This document shows positions 8,671 to 17,159 of a stretch of 49,670 nt of DNA, piece after piece. The notes under the pieces are model-generated. The model did no database searches and was not told where the DNA came from. It saw only the letters and a program-made list of their open reading frames with translations. The stretch covers positions 1 through 49,670 of the forward strand of contig NZ_JAHDTH010000033.1 in NCBI RefSeq assembly GCF_018531445.1, written 5' to 3'. The first letter of the stretch is position 1, and each line of letters opens with the position of its first letter. Both the position numbers and the translations under genes were made by a program. The DNA comes from Pseudonocardia lacus. Lineage in GTDB: Bacteria; Actinomycetota; Actinomycetes; Mycobacteriales; Pseudonocardiaceae.

Positions 8671-9474
8671 ATGCCGTCAGCGATCGACGCACTGCTCAGC
8701 CGCACGATCTCCGAGGTCAGCTCCGCGAGCGGCCTGCCCGTCGTCTTCGGCGGCCCGGTCGCCCGCGACGGCCTGCTGCTGACCACCTCGACCGGGATGC
8801 GCACCGCCTCGCTCGACCGGCTGCTCGTCGCCCGCGACCACGGCCTCGGCGGCCGCGCCGCGCAGGTGCGCAGGCCCGTCTCGGTCACCGACTACCGCAC
8901 CGCGTCGGTCATCAGCCACGCCTACGACCGGGAGGTCGCCGCCGAGGGCCTGGTCTCGATGGTGGCGGTCCCCGTGCTGGTCGACCGCACGGTGCGGGCG
9001 GTCCTGTACGGGGCGCTGCGCCGCCCCGGCCCGATGGGCGACGCGCCCGTCGACGTCCTGACCGCGGCGGCGGCCCGGCTCGCGCGCCGGATGACCGCCG
9101 AGCCCGCACCGCCGGCCGGGACCGGCACCCGGTCCCGGCTGGCCGCGGTGTTCGACGAGCTGCACGGCCTCGCCGACCGGGTCGGCGACCCGGCCCTCCG
9201 GACCGAGATCGAGGACGGCTGCCGGCGCTTCGCGCACCTGCGGGCCGACCGGCCGGGGCGGCGCGCCGGCTCCCCGCGGACCCGGCTGAGCGCCCGCGAG
9301 CTCGACGTGCTCGCGCTGGCCGCCACGGGCTGCGGCAACGACCTGATCGCCGACCTGCTCGACACCACGCCCGACGCGGTCAAGGCACACCTGCGGCGGG
9401 CCATGCGCGGCCTGGGCGCGCGCTCCCGCCAGGGGGCCGTCAGCGCCGCCCGCGCCCAGGGACTGCTGCCGTGA
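8671..9474 (+). CDS. GAF-like sensor with C-terminal LuxR helix-turn-helix, 267 aa
   Basis: Residues about 10-140 form a GAF-like sensory region. It includes GLVSMVAVPVLVDRTVRAVLYGALR, the pattern of a GAF core strand followed by the last helix. Residues about 208-262 are a LuxR/FixJ helix-turn-helix (LSARELDVLALAATG, then DLLDTTPDAVKAHLRRAMRGLGARSR). This arrangement is known from actinobacterial regulators of aromatic or dehydrogenase operons. Its stop overlaps the start of the next gene as GTGA, so the two are translationally coupled. The ligand and target genes are unknown. Confidence 0.85.
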   Translation: MPSAIDALLSRTISEVSSASGLPVVFGGPVARDGLLLTTSTGMRTASLDRLLVARDHGLGGRAAQVRRPVSVTDYRTASVISHAYDREVAAEGLVSMVAVPVLVDRTVRAVLYGALRRPGPMGDAPVDVLTAAAARLARRMTAEPAPPAGTGTRSRLAAVFDELHGLADRVGDPALRTEIEDGCRRFAHLRADRPGRRAGSPRTRLSARELDVLALAATGCGNDLIADLLDTTPDAVKAHLRRAMRGLGARSRQGAVSAARAQGLLP

Positions 9475-9845
9475 GCGCACCGGACCCGGACGCCCTCACC
9501 GGCCCCGAGCGGGAGGAGGCCCGGCGCATGTTCGCCGTGCTGCGCCGGTCGAGCGGCACCGCCGACCCCGACCTGCGGGCACGCCTCGCCGAGCTCGCGG
9601 CGCGCATCCTCGCGCTGACCGGCCGGCCCCCGACACCCACCGGCCCGAGCCGCACCCTCACCGCCCGGGAGATCGACGTCCTCGCGCACACCGCCGTCGG
9701 CGCCCGCAACGGGGACGTGGCCGCGAGCCTGGGCCTGTCGGCCGAGACCGTGAAGAGCTACCTGCGCAGCGCCATGGCCAAGCTCGGCGTGCACTCCCGC
9801 CAGGCGGCCGCCGAACGCGCCCGCGAGCTCGGCGCCATCCCGTAG
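9471..9845 (+). CDS. Small LuxR-type helix-turn-helix protein without sensor domain, 124 aa
   Basis: The GTG start forms a 4-base GTGA overlap with the preceding LuxR gene. The N-terminal 55 residues are helical and charged with no recognisable sensor. Residues about 62-115 are a LuxR helix-turn-helix (LTAREIDVLAHTAVGARNGDVAASLGLSAETVKSYLRSAMAKLGVHSR). The two C-terminal domains are clearly paralogous, so the gene may be a duplicated output domain. It could act as a heterodimer partner or antagonist of the upstream sensor; this is inference. It is convergent with the LysR gene, only 6 bases away. Confidence 0.8.
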   Translation: MSAPDPDALTGPEREEARRMFAVLRRSSGTADPDLRARLAELAARILALTGRPPTPTGPSRTLTAREIDVLAHTAVGARNGDVAASLGLSAETVKSYLRSAMAKLGVHSRQAAAERARELGAIP

Positions 9846-9851
9846 CTCGCG

Positions 9852-10751
9852 TCACGACGCTCGCGGCCGCGCCGCCGCGCGCAGGCTCTCGGCGAGCGCC
9901 TCGGCGGCCGGTGACACCGCGCGGTCGGTGGCGCCCCGGCACAGCGACATCCCCCGCGTCGCCCACGGCTCGTGCAGCTCGCAGACGTCCAGGCGAGGGT
10001 CGTCCTCGACCGCGCGACGGGGGAGCACGGCCAGCCCGACGCCGGCGGCCGCGAGCCCGACGACCGTGCCGATGGTGGCCGTGACGGCGCGGTAGCGGGG
10101 TGCCGGGGCGTGCTGGCCCAGGTGGTCCTCGATGGAGCGTTGCAGCGGGACGTCGGCGCCGAGCCCCACCAGCGGGTGCTCGGCGACCTCGGCGAAGGTC
10201 AGCGCCGCCCGCCCGTGCAGCAGTCCGCCGGCCTGCCCCACGACGACCAGCGAGTCGTCGCCCAGCGGCTCGGCCTCGACCCCGGCGCTGAGCGCGACCT
10301 CGTCGAGGACCACACCCAGGTCGGCCTCCCCCGCGGCCAGCAGTTCGACGATCCGCGCGCTGCGCCGCTCGGCCGCGACGACGTCGACATCGGGGTGGGC
10401 GGCGAGGAACCCGGCCAGCGCCTCGGGGACCAGCCGGTGCGTCGCCGAGCTCCCGGCCAGCAGCCGCAGCGCGGCGGCGCCGGGACGGGCGTAGCTGGCC
10501 ACCGCGCTCTCCATGCGGGCGGCGCGGGCGAGCACCTCGCGGGCGTGCCGCGCCAGCGCCGCCCCGGCGGGGGTCGGGCGCACCCCGCGCCGGCCGCGGA
10601 CCAGCAGCTCCGCGCCGCAGTGGTGTTCGAGCGCGCGGACGCGGCCGCTGGCCGAGGGCAGGCTCAGGTGCATCCGGGCGGCACCCGCGGTGATCGAGCC
10701 CTCGGCCACCACGTGCAGGAACAGCCGCAGGTCGACCAGGTCGTAGCGCAT
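9852..10751 (-). CDS. LysR-family transcriptional regulator, 299 aa
   Basis: The N-terminal winged helix-turn-helix spans residues about 1-60 (DLVDLRLFLHVVAEGSITAGAARMHLSLPSASGRVRALEHHCGAELL, typical LysR spacing). The substrate-binding domain follows from about residue 90 to the end, with the usual two alpha/beta lobes. The length is normal for the family. It has no divergent partner: the gene upstream on the same strand is the small membrane protein, 53 bases away. Its target is not evident. Confidence 0.9.
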   Translation of the reverse strand: MRYDLVDLRLFLHVVAEGSITAGAARMHLSLPSASGRVRALEHHCGAELLVRGRRGVRPTPAGAALARHAREVLARAARMESAVASYARPGAAALRLLAGSSATHRLVPEALAGFLAAHPDVDVVAAERRSARIVELLAAGEADLGVVLDEVALSAGVEAEPLGDDSLVVVGQAGGLLHGRAALTFAEVAEHPLVGLGADVPLQRSIEDHLGQHAPAPRYRAVTATIGTVVGLAAAGVGLAVLPRRAVEDDPRLDVCELHEPWATRGMSLCRGATDRAVSPAAEALAESLRAAARPRAS

Positions 10752-10804
10752 CCGCCGAGCCTACGGCCGGTGCGGAGGCTGATCACCGCGATGACGGCGG
10801 GCGG

Positions 10805-11131
10805 CTAGGCCGCGCGCCGGTGGCTCCAGTGCGGCTCCACCTCGGCCCACTCGCGCTCCAGCCGGTCGTCGAGCCGGCCGCGGGCCCAGGCCGCGACCGC
10901 GGCGTGCACCACCAGGACCACCACCAGCCCGAGGAGCAGCGCCACGCCGGCGTGCTGCATGCCGGCGGCGTGCGCGGCGCTCGCCTCGACGCCGCGCGCC
11001 AGCGACGCCGCTTCCACCGCCGCGCCGCGACCGGCCGCCGCCCCGACCGCCAGCGCGACGAGCACGGTCGTTCCGCGCCGCCGCGCCCGGGTGACGAGCC
11101 GGGCGGTGTCGGCGGGATCGATCGCGGCCAC
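10805..11131 (-). CDS. Small two-TM membrane protein, 108 aa
   Basis: No named family is recognised with certainty. The sequence shows an N-terminal Arg-rich segment, a hydrophobic helix at about residues 22-36 and a second strong one at about residues 64-84, then a charged, Trp-containing C-terminus. Short proteins with this layout and a QHAGVALLLGL motif before the second helix are common in actinobacteria. The GTG start is inferred from frame and length; no clear ribosome-binding site precedes it. It is divergent from the SIMPL lipoprotein across 168 bases. Confidence 0.6.
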   Translation of the reverse strand: MAAIDPADTARLVTRARRRGTTVLVALAVGAAAGRGAAVEAASLARGVEASAAHAAGMQHAGVALLLGLVVVLVVHAAVAAWARGRLDDRLEREWAEVEPHWSHRRAA

Positions 11132-11299
11132 CGATCCAGGGTCACTCCGCCCCCGGTCGCCACACAATGCGCGAGTCCGGAAGCCAGCCTTCGGTCGTGC
11201 CGAAGGCAGGTGCACGTCCGGGTGCATCCGGTCCGCCGGACCAACCGCGCGGGGCCCGCGTGCCGTCCTGCCCCCAGCAGCGACCGAGGGAGATCGACG

Positions 11300-12013
11300 A
11301 TGAACCGGGTACCACTGCGCGCCGCGGGCGTGCTCGCGCTGGGGGCGCTCGTCCTGGGCGGCTGTGCCGCGCCGACCGCATCCGCACCGGGTCCCGGCGG
11401 CACGCCGGCGCCGCCCACCATCACCGCCCGGGGCGTGGGGACGGCGAGCGCGACGCCGGACACCGCGACGCTCGTCCTGGCGGTGCAGGAGCGGCACCCG
11501 AGCGCGGGCGCCGCGCTCGGTGCCGCCGGAGCCGGCGCCACCGCGCTGCTCGCGACCCTCGATCAGGCCGGCATCGCCGCGGCCGACCGGCGGACCAGCG
11601 GGCTCACCGTCAACCCCGCGTTCGACCACGACGGGCGCGCCTCCGGCTACGAGGCGACCACCGAGATCACCGCGACGATCCGGGACACCGGTGCGGTCGG
11701 CGGCCTGCTCGACGCGGCCGGCGAGGCCACCGGCGACGCCCTGCGCGTCCGCGCCGTCACCTTCGCCGTCGACGACGACAGCGAGCCGCGCGCCCGGGCG
11801 CGGACCGACGCGGTGCACCAGGCGCAGGCCAGGGCGCGGCAGCTCGCCGAGGCCGCCGGGGTGGACCTGGGGGTGGTGCGCACGATCAGCGAGGTGGTCG
11901 CCGACCCCGTCACCCCCTACGCCGCGGACGCGGCCAGGGCCGCGGTCCCGGTCGAGGTGGGCAGCCAGGAGCTGACCGCGGTCGTCGAGATCACCTACGC
12001 CATCGACGGGTGA
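11300..12013 (+). CDS. SIMPL-domain (DUF541) lipoprotein, 237 aa
   Basis: Begins with a lipoprotein signal peptide: a charged start, a hydrophobic stretch, and the lipobox LGGC with Cys near residue 22. After a Pro/Gly linker comes a SIMPL/DUF541 domain: ITARGVGTASATPDTATLVLAVQ, the alternating pattern of these domains, then the TSGLTVNPAFD and GYEATTEITATI segments. The protein is predicted to be anchored on the outer face of the membrane. SIMPL proteins are widespread (BP26, OmpIP families) but their role is poorly defined. The ATG start has GAGGGAG upstream. Confidence 0.85.
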   Translation: MNRVPLRAAGVLALGALVLGGCAAPTASAPGPGGTPAPPTITARGVGTASATPDTATLVLAVQERHPSAGAALGAAGAGATALLATLDQAGIAAADRRTSGLTVNPAFDHDGRASGYEATTEITATIRDTGAVGGLLDAAGEATGDALRVRAVTFAVDDDSEPRARARTDAVHQAQARARQLAEAAGVDLGVVRTISEVVADPVTPYAADAARAAVPVEVGSQELTAVVEITYAIDG

Positions 12014-12190
12014 CGCGGGCGGCGGCTGCATGGAGGAGCCACCGCGAACCCCGGTACCGCCCGCGGGATACTGGTCGACGACCAGGTCGAGGCGACCGCC
12101 ACCCGGTCCCGGATCGGGGGATCGACCGCGGGCGCCTCCTCGACGGGCTCCCGGACGACCCGCGGTGAACCGCACGGAAGGACCGCACCG

Positions 12191-13063
12191 ATGACGGCCG
12201 ACCTGACCGACGCCGTCCGGGGGTGGCACCCCGAACCGGTCGAGACCACCGACGTGATCACCGCCTGGCCGAGCGCCGCCTTCTCGGCGATCCTGGAACT
12301 GCCCGGGCCGGCCGCGGCCGAGGGCGACCCGCTGCCGCCGATGTGGCAGTGGTTCCACTTCCCGGAGCCCACCCGGATGTCGGAGCTGGGCGAGGACGGG
12401 CACCCCGCGGCCGGCCGGTTCCTGCCGCCCGTCCCCGACCGCAGGCGGATGCTCGCCGGCGGACGGCTGAAGGTGCGCTCCCCCATCCTCGTCGGTGACA
12501 CCATCACCCGGCGCAGCGAGCTGGCCTCGGTGACCGTCAAGGACGGCCGCAGCGGCCCGATGGCGTTCGTGACCACCCGCCACGAGTTCCGCCGCGCCGC
12601 CGAGACCCTGCTCGTCGAGGAGCAGGACGCCGTCTACCGCTCGCAGCCCGCCGGCCGGCAGCGCGGCGGGGCGGCGACGACCGGGCCCGGTACCGGTTCT
12701 GGCACCGAGCCCGAGCACGACTGGGCGCTGTCCACGCCGACCACCCCCGAGCTGCTGTTCCGGTTCAGCGCGCTGACCTACAACACCCACCGCATCCACT
12801 ACGACCAGCCCTACGCCACCGGCGTCGAGGGCTACCCCGGCCTCGTCGTGCACGGACCGCTGCTGGCGCTGCTGATGCTGGAGATCCCCCGCCGCCACCT
12901 GGACCGGCCCGTGCGGGCGTTCGACTACCGGCTGTCGAGCCCGGTGTTCTGCGGCGCGACGGTCAGCGCGCACGGCCGCCACGACGACGGGAGGCTGGCG
13001 CTGTCGGCGATGGCCGAGGGCGGCGGCCGGACGTCGGTCACCGGCCGCGCCGAGCTCGCCTGA
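12191..13063 (+). CDS. MaoC-like hydratase (HTD2 / mesaconyl-C4-CoA hydratase type), 290 aa
   Basis: Double hot-dog enzyme that adds water to, or removes it from, a CoA or ACP thioester. The C-terminal half carries the hydratase-2 motif around residues 197-205 (YNTHRIHYD), with the catalytic Asp/His pair, then GYPGLVVHGPL. The N-terminal MWQWFHFPE and GRFLPPVPDRRRMLAGG segments are typical of the HTD2/itaconyl- or mesaconyl-CoA hydratase group. GGAAGG lies 9 bases before the ATG. It converges on an acyl-CoA dehydrogenase gene, so the two may act on the same branched or dicarboxylic acyl-CoA. Confidence 0.82.
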   Translation: MTADLTDAVRGWHPEPVETTDVITAWPSAAFSAILELPGPAAAEGDPLPPMWQWFHFPEPTRMSELGEDGHPAAGRFLPPVPDRRRMLAGGRLKVRSPILVGDTITRRSELASVTVKDGRSGPMAFVTTRHEFRRAAETLLVEEQDAVYRSQPAGRQRGGAATTGPGTGSGTEPEHDWALSTPTTPELLFRFSALTYNTHRIHYDQPYATGVEGYPGLVVHGPLLALLMLEIPRRHLDRPVRAFDYRLSSPVFCGATVSAHGRHDDGRLALSAMAEGGGRTSVTGRAELA

Positions 13064-13088
13064 TCGCCCCCGCCGAGCCGGCCCGGGT

Positions 13089-14249
13089 TCAGCCGGGGTC
13101 GAGTCCGCCGCGCTTGACCAGCTGGGCGGCGATGACGTTGCGCTGGATCTCGTTGGTGCCCTCGCCGACGATCATCAGCGGGGCGTCGCGGAAGTAGCGC
13201 TCCACGTCGTACTCGGTGGAGTAGCCGTAGCCGCCGTGGATGCGCACCGCGTTCAGCGCCACCTCCATGGCGACCTCGGAGGCGAACAGCTTGGCCATCC
13301 CGGCCTCCATGTCGCTGCGCTCGCCGGAGTCGAACCGCTCGGCGGCGTGCAGGATCAGCTGCTTCGCCGCGGTGATCTTGGTGGCCATGTCGGCGAGGTA
13401 GTTGCCGATCGACTGGTGCTTCCAGATCGGCCGGCCGAAGCTCTCGCGCTCCTGGGCGTAGCGCAGCGCGTCGTCGAACGCCGCCTGCGCGACCCCCAGC
13501 GCCCGGGCGGCGACCTGGATGCGCCCGGTCTCCAAGCCCTTCATCATCTGCGCGAACCCGCGGCCCTCGACGCCGCCGAGGACGGCGTCGGCGGGCGCGC
13601 GGTAGCCGTCGAACACCAACTCGCAGGACTCCACGCCCTTGTACCCGAGCTTGGGCAGGTCCTTGGACACCGTCAGCCCGGGGCCGTGCTCGACCAGGAG
13701 GATGGACACGCCCTTGTGCTTGGGCTCGGCGGTCGGGTCGGTCTTGCACAGCAGCGCGATCAGCTGCGAGCGCCGCGCGTTGGTGATCCAGGTCTTCGCG
13801 CCGTCCACGACGTAGGAGTCCCCGTCGGGCCGGGCGCGCGTCGTCATGGCCTGCAGGTCCGAGCCGCCGCCCGGCTCGGTGAGCGCCATCGTCGCGCGGA
13901 CCTCCCCGGTGGCCATCCGGGGCAGGTAGCGGTCCTGCTGCTCCTTCGTGCCGAACGCGACGAGCAGCTTCGCGACGACCGTGTGCCCGCCCATCGCGCC
14001 GGCCAGGCTCATCCAGCCGCGGGCCAGCTCGGCGGTGACCAGGGCGTAGCACGGCATCGAGACCGGGACCTCGCCCCACGGCTCGGGCACGGCCAGCCCG
14101 TAGATGCCCAGCCCCTTCATCTGGTCGATGAACTTCTCCGGGTACTCGTTCGCGTGCTCCATGTCGCGGACGGCGGGGCGCACCTGGTCGTCGACGAACT
14201 CGCGGACGACGTCGACGATGGCGCGCTCCTCGGCGCTCAGCACGGTCAT
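13089..14249 (-). CDS. Acyl-CoA dehydrogenase, 386 aa
   Basis: FAD enzyme that introduces a 2,3-double bond into an acyl-CoA. The middle beta domain has MALTEPGGGSDL, binding the acyl chain and FAD, and WITNA. The C-terminal helical domain has the FAD-binding QIHGGYGY-like motif (VRIHGGYGYSTEYDVERYFRDA). The catalytic base is likely the Glu in GEGTNEIQR near the C-terminus, as in short/medium-chain enzymes. The ATG at 14249 has GGAGGG 7 bases upstream and is preferred to an ATG 33 bases earlier. It is divergent from a LysR gene that probably controls it. Chain-length preference is unknown. Confidence 0.93.
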   Translation of the reverse strand: MTVLSAEERAIVDVVREFVDDQVRPAVRDMEHANEYPEKFIDQMKGLGIYGLAVPEPWGEVPVSMPCYALVTAELARGWMSLAGAMGGHTVVAKLLVAFGTKEQQDRYLPRMATGEVRATMALTEPGGGSDLQAMTTRARPDGDSYVVDGAKTWITNARRSQLIALLCKTDPTAEPKHKGVSILLVEHGPGLTVSKDLPKLGYKGVESCELVFDGYRAPADAVLGGVEGRGFAQMMKGLETGRIQVAARALGVAQAAFDDALRYAQERESFGRPIWKHQSIGNYLADMATKITAAKQLILHAAERFDSGERSDMEAGMAKLFASEVAMEVALNAVRIHGGYGYSTEYDVERYFRDAPLMIVGEGTNEIQRNVIAAQLVKRGGLDPG

Positions 14250-14321
14250 GGTGGTGCCCTCCGGGTCGTTGCGCCGCTGCACTCGACCTCATCATGCGCC
14301 GGCATGGCGGGGCAGGTGAAC

Positions 14322-14334
14322 TAACATCTCGTGA
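14322..14334. promoter_or_regulatory. Candidate LysR binding site (T-N11-A) between acyl-CoA dehydrogenase and LysR gene
   Basis: TAACATCTCGTGA fits the T-N11-A LysR-box form and contains an ATC/GAT dyad. It lies in the 121-bp divergent intergenic region. The motif is degenerate, so chance occurrence is possible. Confidence 0.35.
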
Positions 14335-14370
14335 TACCCCCGATCCGCTCCGGCTATGGAGGTCCCGGCC

Positions 14371-15300
14371 GTGGAGCTCAGGCAGCTGACCGCGCTGGTG
14401 ACCGTGGCCGAGGTGGGCAGCGTCACCAAGGCCGCGCGGCTGCTGCGCGTGGTGCAGCCCGCCGTCACGCGCCAGATCCGCACCCTGGAGGAGGAACTCG
14501 GGGTCGTGCTGTTCGAGCGCACCCGGCAGGGCATGGTCCCGACCCCGGCCGCCGAGGTGCTCATCGCGCGGGCCCGCCGGGCGCTGGGTGAGCTGGAGCG
14601 GGCGCGGGCGGAGCTGCGCCCCGAGCGGGGGCCGGTGACCGGCATCGTCAGCGTCGGTCTGCTGGAGAGCGTCCTTGACCTGCTGGCCCGACCGCTCGTC
14701 GAGGCCGTCGCCGAGATCCACCCGGGGATCGAGCTGCGGCTGCTGACCGCGTACTCCGGGCACCTGCGGCAGTGGCTCGACTCCGGCGAGGTCGACATCT
14801 CCCTGCTCTACGACCTCGACGACACCCCGTCGCTGTCGGTGCTCCCGCTGCTGCGCGAGCACCTGTGGGCGGTGGCCCCGCCGTCCGCCGGGCTGACCGC
14901 CGACGCCCCGGTCGCGTGGGAGCGGGTGCTGGCCGAACCGCTCGTGCTGCCGGTCAGCGGGCACGGCCTGCGGGTGCTGATCGACCGGGCCCGCTCCGCT
15001 GTCCCGGTGCAGCCCCGGGTCAGCGTCCAGACCAACTCCATGGCCCTGCAGAAGCAGTTCGTCCTCGCCGGCCACGGCTGGACCGTGCTGCCCGCGGCCG
15101 GCGTCGCCGCGGACGTGGCCACCGGGCGCCTCAGCGGCGCTCCGCTGACCGCGCCCGTCGTGGAGCGATCGGTCGTGCTCGGCCAGCTGCGCGGCCACCG
15201 CACGCCCGCGCCGGTGGAGGCGGTGGCCACGTGCCTGGCCCGCGTCGCGCGGGACCTGGTGGGGTCGGGGGCGTGGCCGTCGGCCCGGGCGGAGCGGTGA
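14371..15300 (+). CDS. LysR-family regulator divergent from acyl-CoA dehydrogenase, 309 aa
   Basis: The GTG at 14371 is preferred because GGAGGT sits 7 bases before it and the protein then starts VELRQLTAL, the usual LysR N-terminus. The ATG 15 bases earlier is part of that ribosome-binding region. The helix-turn-helix (residues about 1-60: GSVTKAARLLRVVQPAVTRQIRTLEEELG) is followed by a normal co-inducer domain. It probably controls the divergent acyl-CoA dehydrogenase, with the co-inducer presumably a related acyl compound. Confidence 0.9.
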   Translation: MELRQLTALVTVAEVGSVTKAARLLRVVQPAVTRQIRTLEEELGVVLFERTRQGMVPTPAAEVLIARARRALGELERARAELRPERGPVTGIVSVGLLESVLDLLARPLVEAVAEIHPGIELRLLTAYSGHLRQWLDSGEVDISLLYDLDDTPSLSVLPLLREHLWAVAPPSAGLTADAPVAWERVLAEPLVLPVSGHGLRVLIDRARSAVPVQPRVSVQTNSMALQKQFVLAGHGWTVLPAAGVAADVATGRLSGAPLTAPVVERSVVLGQLRGHRTPAPVEAVATCLARVARDLVGSGAWPSARAER

Positions 15301-15393
15301 ACCGGGCTGCCCCCGTCGACCGGCATCCGCCATGCTGATCGACACCGCGACGGGCGAGCACCCCGTCGCCCGACGACACGGCGGGGTGGAGCC

Positions 15394-16533
15394 ATGGCGC
15401 GACGGTCGGCGGTATCCGCGCTGGCCGCGCTGGTGCTGGTCGGCGCGGCCGGGTGCGCACCGGACGGCGGCCCGGCCGCACCGGAGCCGCTGCGGTTCGT
15501 GGAGGTCGACCTGCCGGGTGCCGCGCGGCCGCAGGTGCTCGCGGTGGCCGGCGACGACCTGCTGATCGGCGTCCGCCCCGACGACCGGTCCACGCCACCC
15601 GCGGTGTTGCGCCGCACGGCGGACGGCCGGGTCACCCAGATCCCGACGGAGGCGGCGAGCCCGTACGGCCGCACCGCCGACTGGTACTCGCTCACCACCG
15701 ACGGCGAGCGGGTGGTGGGCGTCGGCGGCGACCGCGGCGGGGCGCACGGCAACGTCCGGTGGAGCGTCTGGTCCGGTGGGCCCGCCGGGGTCGGCGAGCA
15801 GGCCCAGGCGTTCAGCACGTTCGGCGGCTGGAGCGCGGGCGACCTCGTCGACGCTGTGCTGACCCCGTCCGGCCCGGCGCTGGTCGGCACCTGGCAGAGC
15901 GCCGGGGCCGGGCTCGACGTGGCGCTGTGGACCGCCGACGCCGACACCTGGACCCGCCACGATCCGACGGGCACCCCGCTGGCCAGCACCCGCACCCTGC
16001 TCGGCTTCCCGACGGCCGCCACCGGATCGGGCCCGGGGATCCTGGTGGCCGGCTGGCAGTACGCGCTCGACGCCGAACCGCACGAGCAGCCGGTCGTCTG
16101 GCGCTCCGACGCCGCCGGCGCCTGGACCAGGGCGGCGCTGCCCGACGCCGGTGGTGCGGGGGCGGCGGTCGCGGCCGGCTGCGCCGGGGACGACTGCCTG
16201 GTCGCCGGGCGCGTCGACGGCGAGGTCGCGCTCTGGCGCTGGAGCGCGGGCGCGTGGACCCGGCTGCCGGGCGTGCCCCCGATCGGGATCGGCGACGCCG
16301 AGCCGCTGCCCGCGCCGCTGCGGAGCGGGCAGCGGTGGGACCAGTTCGTCCCCGACGCCGGCCGGCTGGCGGTGGTCACCGCGGACGCGGACGGCACGGT
16401 CGTGCGGCCCGTCGACGGACCCACCGGAACGGTGTCCGCCGCCGTGCGCGTCGGCGGATCGGTCTACCTCCTCGCCGGCCCCGACCCGGCCGCCCCGCGG
16501 CTCTGGCGCGCCGACGACCCCGTCCCCGGCTGA
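15394..16533 (+). CDS. Secreted lipoprotein, beta-propeller-like, 379 aa
   Basis: The signal peptide ends in the lipobox GAAGC (Cys at residue 21). The mature protein is rich in Trp, Gly and Asp. Segments of the type VALWTADADTWTRHD, PVVWRSDAAGAWTRAAL and VALWRWSAGAWTRLPG recur roughly every 50-90 residues, suggesting blades of a beta propeller. Two Cys (GCAGDDC) may form a disulfide. No enzymatic motif is seen. It ends 6 bases before the vanX stop codon on the opposite strand. Its function is unknown; a surface-anchored binding or scaffold role is possible. Confidence 0.7.
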   Translation: MARRSAVSALAALVLVGAAGCAPDGGPAAPEPLRFVEVDLPGAARPQVLAVAGDDLLIGVRPDDRSTPPAVLRRTADGRVTQIPTEAASPYGRTADWYSLTTDGERVVGVGGDRGGAHGNVRWSVWSGGPAGVGEQAQAFSTFGGWSAGDLVDAVLTPSGPALVGTWQSAGAGLDVALWTADADTWTRHDPTGTPLASTRTLLGFPTAATGSGPGILVAGWQYALDAEPHEQPVVWRSDAAGAWTRAALPDAGGAGAAVAAGCAGDDCLVAGRVDGEVALWRWSAGAWTRLPGVPPIGIGDAEPLPAPLRSGQRWDQFVPDAGRLAVVTADADGTVVRPVDGPTGTVSAAVRVGGSVYLLAGPDPAAPRLWRADDPVPG

Positions 16534-16542
16534 GCGGCTCAG
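16530..16542. terminator. Small palindrome spanning the two convergent stop codons
   Basis: CTGAGC-G-GCTCAG is a perfect palindrome that contains the stop codons of both the lipoprotein and vanX. It could act as a weak bidirectional terminator; the stem is short. Confidence 0.3.
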
Positions 16543-17159
16543 GCGACCGGGAAGTCGAAGTAGGTGTCCGGGTGGGGCTCGTGCTTCAGCGTGTAGTGCC
16601 ACCATTCGCACCGGTACGCCAGGAAGCCGCAGGCCGCCATGACCGCGCGCAGCACCCGGCGGTTCTCCGCCTCGGCCGGGGTGGTCCCGGCCGCGCCGTG
16701 GTGCGAGATCGGGTCCATCAGGTCGTGGCCGCCGCCCATCTCCGCGATCTCGCCCGTGGCCAGGTGGTAGAGCGTCAGGTCGACCGCGCCGCCGCGGCTG
16801 TGGCCCGACCTCGCGGCCACGTACCCGTCGGCGACCATCGCGGCCCGGTCGATGTTCGGGTGGTGCCGCGGCTTGGTGCGCCCGTCCTCTGGCTCGCGCG
16901 ACCAGCGCAGGAAGCTGTCCACCGCGCGCTGCGGGCGGTAGGCGTCCCAGAGCAGCAGCCCGAAGCCCAGTGCCGCGGCCTCCCGCTGGGCCCGGCCCAG
17001 CGCGGCGCACAGGGCCCGGGACCCGACGATGCGGTTGACGGCGTACCCGTCCACCGGCTTGCCGGTGAAGTTGTCCCAGGTCGCGTACTTGGCGTCCCAG
17101 CGGACCCCGGGCACGACCTCGTCGACGAAGGCGAAGTCAGCGTCCATCGAAGCGTCCAT
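16539..17159 (-). CDS. vanX: D-Ala-D-Ala dipeptidase VanX, 206 aa
   Basis: Zinc dipeptidase that destroys D-Ala-D-Ala so that only D-Ala-D-Lac enters peptidoglycan precursors. The signature SxHxxGxAxD appears as SGHSRGGAVD near residues 117-126, and the second zinc/catalytic motif ExxH is EWWH in the C-terminal part. DAYRP and the length match VanX. Its first 23 bases overlap the vanA end, so the genes are coupled. A second in-frame ATG lies 12 bases downstream. It acts in the cytoplasm together with VanH and VanA. Confidence 0.95.
   Translation of the reverse strand: MDASMDADFAFVDEVVPGVRWDAKYATWDNFTGKPVDGYAVNRIVGSRALCAALGRAQREAAALGFGLLLWDAYRPQRAVDSFLRWSREPEDGRTKPRHHPNIDRAAMVADGYVAARSGHSRGGAVDLTLYHLATGEIAEMGGGHDLMDPISHHGAAGTTPAEAENRRVLRAVMAACGFLAYRCEWWHYTLKHEPHPDTYFDFPVA

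Noticed and set aside
14322..14334. Strong LysR operator
   Set aside because: Only a loose T-N11-A match with a short dyad; kept as a low-confidence site, not as a finding.
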